A stretch of 64,000 nucleotides of DNA, taken from positions 1 to 64,000 of the forward strand of contig NZ_JACHXM010000013.1 of the NCBI RefSeq assembly GCF_014192055.1, read 5' to 3'. The position numbers and the translations under genes were made by a program. The DNA comes from Halomonas organivorans. GTDB lineage: Bacteria; Pseudomonadota; Gammaproteobacteria; Pseudomonadales; Halomonadaceae. Every line of letters starts with the position of its first letter. The stretch's first letter is position 1. Below, one piece after another: positions 1 through 8,511 of this stretch. Under the pieces are notes generated by a model that had not been told where the DNA came from, searched no databases, and was given only the letters and a program-made list of their open reading frames with translations.

Positions 1-331
1 GGTGGCGGCCATCGCCTGCATGACGTCCACCGGCTACACGCCGCTGATCGCCTCGCGGATCCGCTCGGGGCTGCCGATCGTCGGGCTGGCCCACAACCCC
101 GTCGCCCAGCGGCGCATGGCGTTGTATCGCGGGGTGATCTCGCTGCCCTTCGACACCAGCGAGATGGATGCCGCCGAACTCAACGACCGCGCCATGGCGC
201 TGCTGGTGGAGCGTGCCATCGCCGAGCCGGGCGATCACGTCATCCTCACCCGCGGCGATCACATGAACGCCCACGGCGGCACCAACACCCTGAAGATCCT
301 CGATGTGAACGAGAGCCATCGCGCCGGCTAG
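1..331 (+). CDS. pyk: Pyruvate kinase, C-terminal part (5' end outside window)
   Basis: The last 109 residues of a pyruvate kinase, the glycolytic enzyme that converts phosphoenolpyruvate and ADP to pyruvate and ATP in the cytoplasm. What is visible is the C-terminal alpha/beta domain: a TSTGYTPLIASRIRS segment, then PIVGLAHNPVAQRRMALYRGV, then the GDHVILTRGDHMNAHGGTNTLKI tail typical of the family. The frame is open to the window edge and stops with TAG at 329-331. The catalytic barrel lies upstream, outside the window. It runs in the same direction as the GntR gene 176 bp downstream, but that gap holds a candidate operator, so they are probably separate transcription units. Confidence 0.9.
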   Translation, partial: VAAIACMTSTGYTPLIASRIRSGLPIVGLAHNPVAQRRMALYRGVISLPFDTSEMDAAELNDRAMALLVERAIAEPGDHVILTRGDHMNAHGGTNTLKILDVNESHRAG

Positions 332-423
332 TGGTGTAAACCCACTTGGTTCGGCCTCGGTTCATTGCTCCGTTCGATGCCGTTGCTCGCTGACCCCGAT
401 CGTCGCTGACGGCCGGGGTCATT

Positions 424-433
424 TTGTATACAA
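424..433. promoter_or_regulatory. Candidate GntR/FCD operator TTGTATACAA
   Basis: A perfect 10-bp palindrome, TTGTATACAA, lies 75 bp upstream of the GntR gene start. GntR regulators of the FCD (FadR) subfamily commonly bind short palindromes of the form TNGTNNNACNA, so autoregulation is a reasonable inference. A near-identical copy, TTGTATACAT, lies at 17193-17202 before dctP. Confidence 0.55.
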
Positions 434-507
434 TAATGAGATACCGCTGTAGCCAGCTATTCTGAAACATGCGACAGTTCGGCGAGACCATCAGGGAGAA
501 CCATGTC

Positions 508-1239
508 ATGAGCCATGCCTGGCACGAGGAGATGCAGGCCGAGATCAAGGCCGGCGGACGCGTCAGCGACCGCGACATCGCCGACAAGGTGCGCCACGCG
601 GTGCTGATGCAGCGCCTGCCGCCGGGCACCAAGCTGCCCGAGGTGACGTTGGGCGAGGTGTTCGGCGTCAGCCGGTCGGTGGTGCGCAAGGCCCTGACCC
701 GGCTGGCCTCCGAACACGTCGTCGACCAGCGCCCCAATCAGGTGGCCCGGGTGCGAGCGCCGAGCATCGAGGAGACCCGCGAGACCTTCGAGGCCCGGCG
801 CCTGGTGGAAGGTGAGGTGGTTGCGCTGCTGGCTGGCCGGCTGTCCGCGGAGACCCTGGACGCGCTCAAGGTCCAGGCGCGGGAGGAGAGCGAGGCCTAT
901 CGCCGCGGCGACGAGCCGGCGCGCATCGAGCATTCGCTGAACCTGCACCACCTGCTGGCCGAGCAGTCGCCCAATCGGGTGCTGGGCGGCATGCTCACCG
1001 ATCTGGTGCTGCGCACGTCCATCGTGGTTGCCCTCTACAAGCGTTCGGGGCTGGCGTCCTGCTATCAGGACGGCCAGCACGACCGGCTGCTCGAGCACCT
1101 GGCGGACGGCGAAGCCGAGGCGTCCCGCCGGGCCATCCACGACCACCTTCATGGCCTGGAGTCGCTGCTCGACCTGAGCCCTCGTGAGGCGCGCATCGAC
1201 CTGATGTCGATCCTGGGGCGTACCCCGGAACAGGCCTGA
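508..1239 (+). CDS. GntR-family transcriptional regulator, FCD subfamily
   Basis: A 243-residue one-component regulator. An N-terminal winged helix-turn-helix (about residues 20-85, with LPEVTLGEVFGVSRSVVRKAL) is followed by an all-helical FCD ligand domain (about 90-230) that in this subfamily binds small carboxylates or sugar acids, often with a metal. ATG 508 is preferred over the in-frame ATG at 469 because AGGGAG at 493-498 sits 9 bases before it. The palindrome at 424-433 suggests autoregulation. The ligand is unknown. The pyruvate kinase upstream and the similar site before dctPQM are the only hints, and point to an organic acid. Confidence 0.85.
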   Translation: MSHAWHEEMQAEIKAGGRVSDRDIADKVRHAVLMQRLPPGTKLPEVTLGEVFGVSRSVVRKALTRLASEHVVDQRPNQVARVRAPSIEETRETFEARRLVEGEVVALLAGRLSAETLDALKVQAREESEAYRRGDEPARIEHSLNLHHLLAEQSPNRVLGGMLTDLVLRTSIVVALYKRSGLASCYQDGQHDRLLEHLADGEAEASRRAIHDHLHGLESLLDLSPREARIDLMSILGRTPEQA

Positions 1240-1274
1240 GCGGCGGCCGTTCGGTCATCGCCAGCGAGACGAGA

Positions 1275-1318
1275 AACGGCACCGCCGCGCCCCCGGAAGG
1301 AGGCGCGGCGGTGCCGTT
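1275..1318. terminator. Bidirectional terminator between gntR and the MFS gene
   Basis: A perfect 17-bp inverted repeat (1275-1291 and 1302-1318) with a 10-base loop lies between two convergent genes. It begins with AA and ends with TT, giving short U-runs on either strand. The position and strength fit a shared terminator. Confidence 0.8.
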
Positions 1319-1356
1319 GTCATTGGTGGCTCCGCCGGCGGCGGGGCGGGTCGGCG

Positions 1357-2598
1357 TCAGGCCCTGGAGGAAGCTGCCTCGGTGCCGGCCGAGGCGCGAC
1401 GCTCGCGGAAGGCGATCAGGAACAGCACCAGCACTGCCAGGGCGAACGCCGCCGGGAACAGCCAGATGCCTTGCCAGTCGTGGCCGCCGCTGGCCAGGGT
1501 GTAATGGTCGGTGACCTGCCCGGCGATCCAGAAGCCGATCAGCATGCCGACCCCGTAGGTGGCCAGGGTGATCATGCCTTGGGCGGCGCTCTTGAACTGC
1601 TCGCCGGCCTTGGAATCGGTGTAGATCTGCCCGGTGACGAAGAAGAAGTCGTAGCAGATGCCGTGCAGGGCGATGCCCAGCAGCAGCATGTAGAGCTGCC
1701 CCTCGGCGTCGCCGAAGGCGAACAGCGCGTAGCGCAGCGCCCAGGCCAGCATGCCGATCAGCAGCGTCTTCTTGATGCCGAAGCGGCCGATGAACAGCGG
1801 CAGCAGCAGCATGAACAGCACCTCGGAGGCCTGTCCCAGGGTCATCTTGCCAGTGGGATTGGCCACGCCGACCTCGGCCAGGAAGGGATTGGCGTTCTGG
1901 TAGTAGAAGGCCAGCGGAATGCAGATCAGCACCGAGGCGGCGAAGAAGATTGCGTAGTTGCGGTCCTTGAGCAGCGACAGGGCGTCCAGGCCCAGCACCT
2001 CACGCAGGCCGACCCGGCCGCTGGCCTTGGGCGGCGTGGCGGGCAGGGTGAAGCTGTATATGCCGAGTGCCAGCGATGCGATCGCCCCCATCAGGAAGGT
2101 GTTACGCAGCAGGCCCTCGCCGATGCCGTCGGCAGAGTCCCAGGCGAATACGTAGCTGATGCCGAGGCCGGCGACGATCCAGCCGAGGGTGCCCCACACG
2201 CGGATGCGGGCGAACTCCGTGGCCGGGTTGCGCAGCTGGTGGAACGAGACCGAGTTCACCAGCGCAAGGGTCGGCATGTAGAGGATCATGTAGGCCAGCA
2301 CCAGCGGATAGAAGGCCGCGAAGTCCTCGGCCAGGTAGAGCCCGACCATCAGCGCCGCGCCCAGCAGGTGCAGCACCCCGAGCAGGCGCTCGGCGCGGAA
2401 GTAGCGGTCGGCGATCAGGCCGATGATGAAGGGCGCGATGATCGCCCCCCAGGACTGGGTGGCGAAGGCCATCCCGATCTGGCCGCCGCTGGCTTCCAGG
2501 TTGCTGGCCAGGAAGGTGCCCAGGGTGACGAACCAGCCGCCCCAGATGAAGAACTGCAGGAACATCATCAGGCTGAGACGTGAGCGTAGCAGTGTCAT
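1357..2598 (-). CDS. MFS transporter, nucleoside:H+ symporter (NupG/XapB)-like
   Basis: A 413-residue inner-membrane carrier with about 12 predicted membrane segments. It opens with LSLMMFLQFFIWGGWFVTLGTF, and the FARIRVWGTLGWIVAG segment near residue 130 is characteristic of the nucleoside:H+ symporter family. AAGGAA lies just before the ATG. It is the last gene of a minus-strand set with a TIM-barrel isomerase and a Gfo/Idh/MocA dehydrogenase. In that context it more likely imports a sugar or glycoside (possibly a keto-sugar) than a nucleoside. This is inferred from neighbours; the substrate cannot be read from the sequence. Confidence 0.8.
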   Translation of the reverse strand: MTLLRSRLSLMMFLQFFIWGGWFVTLGTFLASNLEASGGQIGMAFATQSWGAIIAPFIIGLIADRYFRAERLLGVLHLLGAALMVGLYLAEDFAAFYPLVLAYMILYMPTLALVNSVSFHQLRNPATEFARIRVWGTLGWIVAGLGISYVFAWDSADGIGEGLLRNTFLMGAIASLALGIYSFTLPATPPKASGRVGLREVLGLDALSLLKDRNYAIFFAASVLICIPLAFYYQNANPFLAEVGVANPTGKMTLGQASEVLFMLLLPLFIGRFGIKKTLLIGMLAWALRYALFAFGDAEGQLYMLLLGIALHGICYDFFFVTGQIYTDSKAGEQFKSAAQGMITLATYGVGMLIGFWIAGQVTDHYTLASGGHDWQGIWLFPAAFALAVLVLFLIAFRERRASAGTEAASSRA

Positions 2599-2664
2599 GG
2601 CGTTTTCCTTGTTGTGAGGCTCGTTCTTATGAGTCTTGTGGCACGGCCCTGTCGGGGCGGCGCG

Positions 2665-3735
2665 CTAGCGCGCCAGCCCCAGGAGTCGGCGGTTGCGGGC
2701 CGGGCTGGCCTCGCGGCCGGCGAAGTCGTCGAAGGCGCGACCGGCGCGGGTGATCAGATGCTCGGCGATGAAGGGCGCACCCTCGGCGGCTCCCTGGGCG
2801 GCATCCTTCAGGCAGCACTCCCATTCGAGCACCGCCCAGCCGTCGTAGCCGTACCGGGTCAGGCGGCTGAAGATGCCCTTGAAGTCCACCTGGCCGTCGC
2901 CCAGCGAGCGGAAGCGTCCGGGGCGATCGACCCAGCCCTGGTAGCCGCCGTAGACGCCGCTGCGTGCGTCGGGGGTGAACTCGGCGTCCTTGACGTGGAA
3001 CATGCCGATGCGCTCGTGGTAGCGGTCGATGAAGCCCAGATAGTCGAGCTGCTGCAGCAGCAGGTGGCTCGGGTCGTAGAGAATCCTGGCCCGCGGGTGA
3101 TGATCCACGGCCTCGAGGAAGTGCTCGAAGGAAGCGCCGTCGTGCAGGTCCTCGCCGGGATGGATCTCATAGCACAGGTCGACCCCGGCCTCCTCGAAGG
3201 CGTCGAGTATCGGCCGCCAGCGCCGGCCGAGTTCGGCGAAGCCTTCCTCGACCAGCCCGGCGGGGCGCTGTGGCCAGGGATAGAAGAAGGGCCACAGCAG
3301 GGCGCCGGAGAAGGTGGCGTGGGCCTTGAGCCCGAGCCGCCGGCTGGCCTTCGCCGCCAGCTTGAGCTGGGCGATGGCCCACTCGGTGCGGGCTGCGGGA
3401 TCGCCGTGCAGTTGGGCCGGGGCGAAGCCGTCGAACAGCTCGTCGAAGGCCGGGTGGACCGCCACCAGCTGGCCCTGCAGGTGGGTGGAGAGCTCGCTGA
3501 TCTCGACGCCGGCCTCGGCGCAGCGATCCCTGAGTTCGTCGCAGTAGGCCTGGCTCTCGGCGGCGCGCTCGAGGTCGATGAAGCGCGGGTCGTGGGTCGG
3601 CAGCTGGATGCCGCGGTAGCCCTGGTCGGCGGCCCAGCGGGCGATGGCGTCGAGGCTGTCGAAGGGCGCCTCGTCGCCGATGAACTGGGCCAGGAAGATT
3701 GCCGGGCCGCGGATGCCGGAAGGCGTGTCGCTCAT
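2665..3735 (-). CDS. Sugar phosphate isomerase/epimerase-like TIM-barrel protein
   Basis: A 356-residue cytoplasmic protein of the xylose isomerase-like TIM-barrel family (AP_endonuc_2 fold). Family landmarks include a glutamate in CYEIHPGEDLHDG, an Asp/His pair in ILYDPSHLLLQQLDY, the HVKDAEF strand and a late glutamate in WAVLEWECC. These are the usual metal ligands. It starts 13 bp after the Gfo/Idh/MocA stop with GGGAG before its ATG, so the two are co-transcribed. Such pairs act in keto-sugar, inositol-like or unusual hexose catabolism. Here a role downstream of 3-keto-glycoside cleavage is plausible. Confidence 0.85.
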   Translation of the reverse strand: MSDTPSGIRGPAIFLAQFIGDEAPFDSLDAIARWAADQGYRGIQLPTHDPRFIDLERAAESQAYCDELRDRCAEAGVEISELSTHLQGQLVAVHPAFDELFDGFAPAQLHGDPAARTEWAIAQLKLAAKASRRLGLKAHATFSGALLWPFFYPWPQRPAGLVEEGFAELGRRWRPILDAFEEAGVDLCYEIHPGEDLHDGASFEHFLEAVDHHPRARILYDPSHLLLQQLDYLGFIDRYHERIGMFHVKDAEFTPDARSGVYGGYQGWVDRPGRFRSLGDGQVDFKGIFSRLTRYGYDGWAVLEWECCLKDAAQGAAEGAPFIAEHLITRAGRAFDDFAGREASPARNRRLLGLAR

Positions 3736-3748
3736 GAAAGGCTCCCGT

Positions 3749-4909
3749 TCAGTCGGTGGAGGGCAGGTCGGTCCAGCGGCTGCCGCCGGCCTGGCTTTGG
3801 GTGACCGCCTCGATGAAGGCCATGCCGCGCAGCCCCGAGGCCATGCCGGGCACGCCGGCGATGTCGCCGCGATCGCCGCGCCGGATGGCGGAGGCGGTGT
3901 CGCGATACAGGTTGCCCAGGGCCTCCAGGTAGCCTTCGGGGTGGCCGCCGGGCAGGCGCAGCCGCGCCATGACCGCGTCGACCAGCTCCGGCTGGTCGAT
4001 GCCGCCGCGCAGCACGCGCATCGGCGCGCCGCGGGAGCGGTGGATCAGGCTGTTGGGCTCCATCTGATGCCACTCCAGGGCGCCGTCTTCGCCGTAGAGG
4101 CGCAGCTTCAGGGCGTTTTCCTCGCCGGTGCTGACCTGGCTGGCGATCAGGGTGCCGCTGGCGCCCTCGGCGGTGCGCAGCAGCACGTCGCCGTCATCGT
4201 CCAGCCGACGGCCGTCGACGTGGCTGCCGAGCGAGGCGCACAGCGACGCGACGCGCTGGCCGGAGACGAACTCGGCCAGGCCGAAGGCGTGGGTACCGAT
4301 GTCGGCCATGCAGCCGCTGGGACCGGCCTGGGCCGGGTCGGTGCGCCAGCCGGCCTGCTTGTTGCCCTGGGTCTCGAGGGTCTCGCCGAGCCAGCCCTGG
4401 GGATACTCGACGTGGATCTTGCGTAGCCGGCCGAGCGTGCCGGCGGCGACCATGGCGCGGGCCTGCCACACCATCGGATAGCCCAGGTAGGTGTGGGCCA
4501 GGCCGTACAGGCCGCCGTGCTCGCGCCAGGTGGCGTCGAGGCCGCGGGCCTCGTCCAGCGACAGGGCGGCGGGCTTCTCGCAGAAGACGTGGAAGCCGGC
4601 GGCGAGGGCAGCGTCGGCGATCGGCACGTGAAGGTGGTTGGGGGTGACGATCACCAGCAGCTGCATGCGCTGGTCGGCGGGCAGGGCGCGTTCGGCGTTC
4701 AGCAGGCTCTGCCAGTCTGCGTACAGGCGCGATGCCGCTACGCCGCAGGCGGCGCCGGTGCGGGCGTTGTTGTCGGCATCGCGGCTGAAGGCGCCGCAGA
4801 CCAGCTCGAAGTGGCCGTCGAGGTTAGCGGCGAGACGATGGACCTGGCCGATGAAGGCGCCTTCGCCGCCGCCGACCATGCCCAGGCGGACTCTCGGAGT
4901 AGGGGACAT
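3749..4909 (-). CDS. Gfo/Idh/MocA family NAD(P)-dependent oxidoreductase
   Basis: A 386-residue cytoplasmic dehydrogenase. The N-terminal Rossmann domain starts with VRLGMVGGGEGAFIGQVH, and the CEKPAALSLDEA segment near residue 105 carries the EKP motif with its catalytic lysine. The C-terminal domain is the alpha/beta substrate half. The start at 4909 was chosen because AGGAG lies 7 bases upstream. The frame stays open well beyond it, antisense to the divergent genes, but that extension is only GC-driven. It is the first gene of the minus-strand arm, 34 bp downstream of a LacI-type palindrome at 4943-4958. Substrates in this family include myo-inositol, glucose and 3-keto sugars; which applies here is unknown. 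Confidence 0.9.
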   Translation of the reverse strand: MSPTPRVRLGMVGGGEGAFIGQVHRLAANLDGHFELVCGAFSRDADNNARTGAACGVAASRLYADWQSLLNAERALPADQRMQLLVIVTPNHLHVPIADAALAAGFHVFCEKPAALSLDEARGLDATWREHGGLYGLAHTYLGYPMVWQARAMVAAGTLGRLRKIHVEYPQGWLGETLETQGNKQAGWRTDPAQAGPSGCMADIGTHAFGLAEFVSGQRVASLCASLGSHVDGRRLDDDGDVLLRTAEGASGTLIASQVSTGEENALKLRLYGEDGALEWHQMEPNSLIHRSRGAPMRVLRGGIDQPELVDAVMARLRLPGGHPEGYLEALGNLYRDTASAIRRGDRGDIAGVPGMASGLRGMAFIEAVTQSQAGGSRWTDLPSTD

Positions 4910-4942
4910 CGTTTGCTCCTGGATCGTGAGTGAACAAGCGTT

Positions 4943-4958
4943 ATGTAACCGGTTACAT
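4943..4958. promoter_or_regulatory. LacI-type operator, copy 1
   Basis: A perfect 16-bp palindrome, ATGTAACCGGTTACAT, 34 bp upstream of the Gfo/Idh/MocA start. The central CG with symmetric arms is typical of LacI-family operators. The probable binder is the LacI-family protein encoded at 13622. Confidence 0.8.
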
Positions 4959-5153
4959 TTATTGTTCTGAAAAATAGAGCACGGCGTCTGGATCGAGCAA
5001 TGCGACCAAAGGCTATGCGGCCAATGTCTAGTCTTCGCGGGGAGAAGCGGGCATACGCCGCTGTGCCGGGGCTCGCAGGGCGATCGATGCTGTCGCGAGG
5101 GTAGTGATGGATGGGTTGCTCTATTGCGGCACGAAGGGTGATGACCTAAATAG

Positions 5154-5167
5154 TGTAACCGGTTACA
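5154..5167. promoter_or_regulatory. LacI-type operator, copy 2
   Basis: The palindrome TGTAACCGGTTACA, identical over 14 bp to the core of the copy at 4944-4957 and exactly 210 bp from it. It ends 60 bp before the start of the exported TIM-barrel protein and probably represses the plus-strand operon. Confidence 0.8.
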
Positions 5168-5227
5168 TGGCTGCTGGATGCGGTCATGGCTCGTCATCGA
5201 GCCCTCAACGACACGGAGACACGCCTC

Positions 5228-6103
5228 ATGCACAACAACACGACACGCCCGCTCGCCGCCTTTCGCCGCCGCGCACTGCTCGCCTGCCTGGGGGCTGCCC
5301 TGGCGCCCCCGGGCCTGGCTTACGCCCAGGCACAGGACCAGGCGGTGGCCGCCCAGATGTACACCCTGCGCGACTTCGGCTCGCTGGAGAAGCAGTTCGC
5401 GGCCGTCGAGCGCGCCGGCATCGAATTGGTGGAACTGGTCGGCGACCAGGGCATCGAGGCCGACGAGATGAATGCCCTGCTGGCGCGCCACGATCTTGAG
5501 GTCGTCTCGAGCCACGTGCCCCTCGAGGATCTGCGCCATGATCTCGACCACGTCGTCGCCTTCCACCAGGCGATCGGCAACGACACCCTGGTGATTCCCT
5601 ACCTGGCCGAGGATGCGCGCCCCGGCAGTGCCGAGGGCTGGCAGGCGCTCGGCGAGGAGATCGGCGGCCTGGCCAACCGACTCGCCGAGGACGACATGCG
5701 CCTGGCCTACCACAACCACGACTTCGAGATGCAGACCTTCGACGGCCGCACGGCGCTGGAAATCCTGATGGAGGCCGCCGGGCCCGAGGTGTTGGGCGAG
5801 GTCGACCTGGCCTGGGTGGCTCGCGGCGGCCGGGATCCGGCCGACTACCTCGAGCATTTCGACGGCCGGCTGTTTGCCGTGCACGCCAAGGACAATGCCC
5901 CGGCCGGTACCGCCGAGGATCAGCGCGGCTTCGCCATCGTCGGCCAGGGCGTCCTCGACTGGGACGAGATCCTGCCCGCCGCCCGCGAGGCCGGCGTCGA
6001 GGTCTACGTCATCGAACACGACCAGCCGAAGGATGCCCAGGCGGTGCTGACCGAGGGCCATCGATTCCTCAGTGAGGCACTGGTGTCGGCGGACGCCGAG
6101 TGA
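5228..6103 (+). CDS. Exported sugar phosphate isomerase/epimerase-like protein
   Basis: A 291-residue TIM-barrel protein of the xylose isomerase-like family with an N-terminal export signal: FRRRALLACLG followed by a hydrophobic stretch ending in AYAQA. The arginines suggest Tat export. The mature domain has barrel landmarks: a glutamate in IELVELVGDQG, MRLAYHNHDFEM, EVDLAWVARGG and LFAVHAKDN. ATG 5228 is chosen because GGAG at 5215-5218 precedes it by 9 bases. It leads the operon with the GMC oxidoreductase. A periplasmic member of this family next to a sugar oxidase suggests it isomerises or beta-eliminates an oxidised glycoside, an inference from context. Confidence 0.8.
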   Translation: MHNNTTRPLAAFRRRALLACLGAALAPPGLAYAQAQDQAVAAQMYTLRDFGSLEKQFAAVERAGIELVELVGDQGIEADEMNALLARHDLEVVSSHVPLEDLRHDLDHVVAFHQAIGNDTLVIPYLAEDARPGSAEGWQALGEEIGGLANRLAEDDMRLAYHNHDFEMQTFDGRTALEILMEAAGPEVLGEVDLAWVARGGRDPADYLEHFDGRLFAVHAKDNAPAGTAEDQRGFAIVGQGVLDWDEILPAAREAGVEVYVIEHDQPKDAQAVLTEGHRFLSEALVSADAE

Positions 6104-6157
6104 CGCCGGCATAGGGTGAGGCGCGAACAGGACAGGCAAAGGACAAGGAGACCGATC

Positions 6158-7846
6158 GTGGCAGATCATCATTACGACGCCATCGTGGTGGGTTCGGGCA
6201 TCAGCGGCGGCTGGGCCGCCAAGGAGCTCACCGAGAAGGGACTCAAGGTGCTGCTGCTGGAGCGCGGCCGCAACATCGAGCACATCAAGGACTACCACAA
6301 CGCCCACAAGGAGGCCTGGGACTATCCGCACCGCGGCGAGCCGACCCGGCAGATGAAGGCGGACTACCCGGTGCTCAGCCGCGACTATCCGCTCAACGAG
6401 CAGACCCTGGGCATGTGGGCCGACGAGCAGGCCAATCCCTACGTCGAACGCCAGCGCTTCGACTGGTTCCGCGGCTATCACGTGGGCGGCCGCTCGCTGC
6501 TGTGGGGCCGCCAGAGTTACCGTTGGTCGCCGGCGGACTTCGAGGCCAACCAGCGCGAAGGCGTGGCCGTCGACTGGCCGATCCGCTACGAGGACCTGGC
6601 GCCCTGGTACGACTACGTCGAACGCTTCGCCGGCATCGCCGGGACCCGCGAGGGACTGGATATCCTGCCCGACGGTGAGTTCCTGCCGCCGATTCCGCTC
6701 AACCGGGTCGAGAAGGATGTGGCCGCGCGCCTCGAGCAATCCTTCGGCGGCCGCCGCCATCTCATCCACAGCCGGGTGGCCAACATCACCCAGCCCAAGC
6801 CGGAACAGAACCGGGTCAACTGCCAGTTCCGCAACAAGTGCTGGCTGGGCTGCCCCTACGGCGGCTATTTCAGCACCCAGTCGGCGACCCTGCCGGTGGC
6901 CATGGCCACCGGCAACCTGACCCTCAGGCCCTTCTCGATCGTTACCCAGGTGCTCTACGACAAGGACCGCGGCCGCGCCCGGGGCGTCGAGGTGCTGGAC
7001 GCCGAGAACGGCCAGACCTACGAGTACACCGCCGACGTGGTGTTCCTCAACGCCTCCACCTTCAACTCCACCTGGGTGCTGATGAACTCGGCCACCGACG
7101 TCTGGCCGGGCGGGCTCGGCAGCAGCAGTGGGGAGCTCGGTCACAACGTCATGGACCACCACTTCCGCGCCGGCGCCAGCGGCGAGATCGAGGGCTATCG
7201 GGACACCTACTACTTCGGGAGACGCCCCGCGGGCTTCTACATTCCGCGCTTTCGTAACGTCGGCGACGACCGCCGCGACTACCTGCGCGGCTTCGGCTAT
7301 CAGGGCTCGGCCAGTCGCGAGCGCTGGGATCGTGAGGTCGCCGAGGTCAGCCACGGCGCCGAGCTCAAGCAGGCGCTCAGCCAGCCGGGCGGCTGGAGCA
7401 TCGGCATGACCGCTTTCGGGGAGATGCTGCCGCGACACGCCAACCGCATCTCGCTGGACCACGGCGTCACCGACGCCTGGGGGCTGCCGGTGCTGGCGAT
7501 GGACGTCGGGCTTGGCGACAACGAGCGCGCCATGCGCCGCGACATGGTCCAGGACGCGGTGGACATGCTCGAGGCCGCCGGGGTGCAGAACGTGACGCCC
7601 GAGGAGGGCGACTACGCGCCGGGGATGGGCATCCACGAGATGGGCACCGCGCGCATGGGACGCGATCCCGCCACCTCGGTGCTCAACGCCCACAACCAGG
7701 TGTGGGACGCGCCCAACGTCTATGTCACCGACGGCGCCTGCATGACCTCGTCGTCCTGCGTCAATCCATCGCTGACCTACATGGCGCTGACTGCCCGTGC
7801 GGTCGACCACGCCGTGCGCGAGTTGAAGAGGGGGAACCTGGCATGA
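6158..7846 (+). CDS. GMC-family FAD oxidoreductase, probable large subunit of a membrane-linked sugar dehydrogenase
   Basis: A 562-residue flavoprotein. The ADP-binding motif VVGSGISGGWAAKEL is at residues 10-24, with LLLERG following. C-terminal GMC landmarks are GIHEMGTARMG and a conserved VTDGACMTSSSCVNPSLT segment that carries the substrate-site asparagine. The closest families are gluconate 2-dehydrogenase and glucoside 3-dehydrogenase large subunits, which pass electrons to a cytochrome or quinone rather than oxygen. GTG 6158 follows AAGGAG (6145-6150). Its stop overlaps the small-subunit start by 4 bp. No signal peptide is present, so it may be exported with its Tat-signal partner. No cytochrome subunit gene lies nearby. 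Confidence 0.88.
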   Translation: MADHHYDAIVVGSGISGGWAAKELTEKGLKVLLLERGRNIEHIKDYHNAHKEAWDYPHRGEPTRQMKADYPVLSRDYPLNEQTLGMWADEQANPYVERQRFDWFRGYHVGGRSLLWGRQSYRWSPADFEANQREGVAVDWPIRYEDLAPWYDYVERFAGIAGTREGLDILPDGEFLPPIPLNRVEKDVAARLEQSFGGRRHLIHSRVANITQPKPEQNRVNCQFRNKCWLGCPYGGYFSTQSATLPVAMATGNLTLRPFSIVTQVLYDKDRGRARGVEVLDAENGQTYEYTADVVFLNASTFNSTWVLMNSATDVWPGGLGSSSGELGHNVMDHHFRAGASGEIEGYRDTYYFGRRPAGFYIPRFRNVGDDRRDYLRGFGYQGSASRERWDREVAEVSHGAELKQALSQPGGWSIGMTAFGEMLPRHANRISLDHGVTDAWGLPVLAMDVGLGDNERAMRRDMVQDAVDMLEAAGVQNVTPEEGDYAPGMGIHEMGTARMGRDPATSVLNAHNQVWDAPNVYVTDGACMTSSSCVNPSLTYMALTARAVDHAVRELKRGNLA

Positions 7847-8442
7847 ATCGCCGCGAACTGCTCAAGATGATCGCCGCCGCCACCGGCACCGCGCTGGTCG
7901 GCGGCCAGGCCCTGACGGCCTTCGCCAGCGGCCGGGCCGAGGCCGTGCTGACCGACGAGGACGTGCGCCTGCTGGATGAAGTGGCCGAGACCCTGCTACC
8001 GCGCACCGACACCCCTGGCGCCAAGGACGCCGAGGTCGGCGACTTCATGCGGGTGTTCGTGCGCGACTGCTATACCGCCGAGCAGCAGGCGCGGTTTCGC
8101 GACGGCATCGCCCGGGTCGAGGCGCACAGCCGTGCGGCCCACGGCGTCGGCTTCCTGGCCCTGGACGCGCCGCGCCGCGGCGAGGTCGTCGCCGCGCTGG
8201 ACCGCGAGGCTCGGGCGCGGATGGAAAGCGAGGCTCGGGCGCGAATGGAAAGCGAGGCTCGGGCGCAGGTGGAGACGCAAAGCGAGCCCCAGGGCTTCAC
8301 TCTGATCAAGCAGCTGACCCTGTTCGGCTTCTTCACCTCGAAGGTCGGCGCCACCGAGGTGCTGCGCTACGTGGCCGTGCCCGGCCACTATGACGGCAAC
8401 CTTGCCTACGAGCCCGGCGAGCCGGCCTGGGCGACGACCTGA
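7843..8442 (+). CDS. Gluconate 2-dehydrogenase subunit 3-family protein (Tat signal)
   Basis: A 199-residue small subunit partnering the GMC flavoprotein. It begins with a twin-arginine signal, MNRRELLKMIAAATGTALVGG, then the family's core with LLDEVAETLLPRTDTPGAKDA and a C-terminal LFGFFTSKVGATEVLRY motif. Translational coupling (4-bp overlap) supports a complex with the upstream protein; its Tat signal probably takes both to the periplasm. An odd insertion of three 8-residue EARARMES-like repeats (residues 122-145) interrupts the middle of the protein and is encoded by 24-bp tandem repeats. Confidence 0.85.
   Translation: MNRRELLKMIAAATGTALVGGQALTAFASGRAEAVLTDEDVRLLDEVAETLLPRTDTPGAKDAEVGDFMRVFVRDCYTAEQQARFRDGIARVEAHSRAAHGVGFLALDAPRRGEVVAALDREARARMESEARARMESEARAQVETQSEPQGFTLIKQLTLFGFFTSKVGATEVLRYVAVPGHYDGNLAYEPGEPAWATT
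8206..8277 (+). repeat. 24-bp tandem repeat, three units, in frame
   Basis: Three consecutive 24-bp units (8206-8229, 8230-8253, 8254-8277) lie inside the small-subunit gene and keep the reading frame. Units 1 and 2 differ by one base; unit 3 is diverged at its 3' half. They encode a charged EARARMES repeat, probably a surface helix that can change length by slippage. Confidence 0.9.
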
Positions 8443-8511
8443 GCGCATCAGAGCCCACCCGAGTGCGGGCGGTCTCGCCCGCGCGTTTCACCTGCGATAG
8501 GGAGACATCCT

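Larger units (their letters stand above)
4910..5227. promoter_or_regulatory. Divergent promoter region of the glycoside-oxidation cluster
   Basis: This 318-bp gap between divergent operons contains no convincing gene. Its main content is two copies of the same palindrome, one near each operon, with spacing that would allow repressor looping. Short AT-rich stretches next to the first copy could be promoter elements but are not assigned. Confidence 0.7.

Noticed and set aside
1471-2583. 370-residue plus-strand open frame
   Set aside because: Gln/Gly/Glu-rich shadow opposite the MFS transporter.
4910-7810. Minus-strand open frame extending the Gfo/Idh/MocA gene to a 1353-residue protein
   Set aside because: It runs antisense to the isomerase and GMC genes, has low-complexity GC-driven composition, and the real start with a good ribosome-binding site is at 4909.
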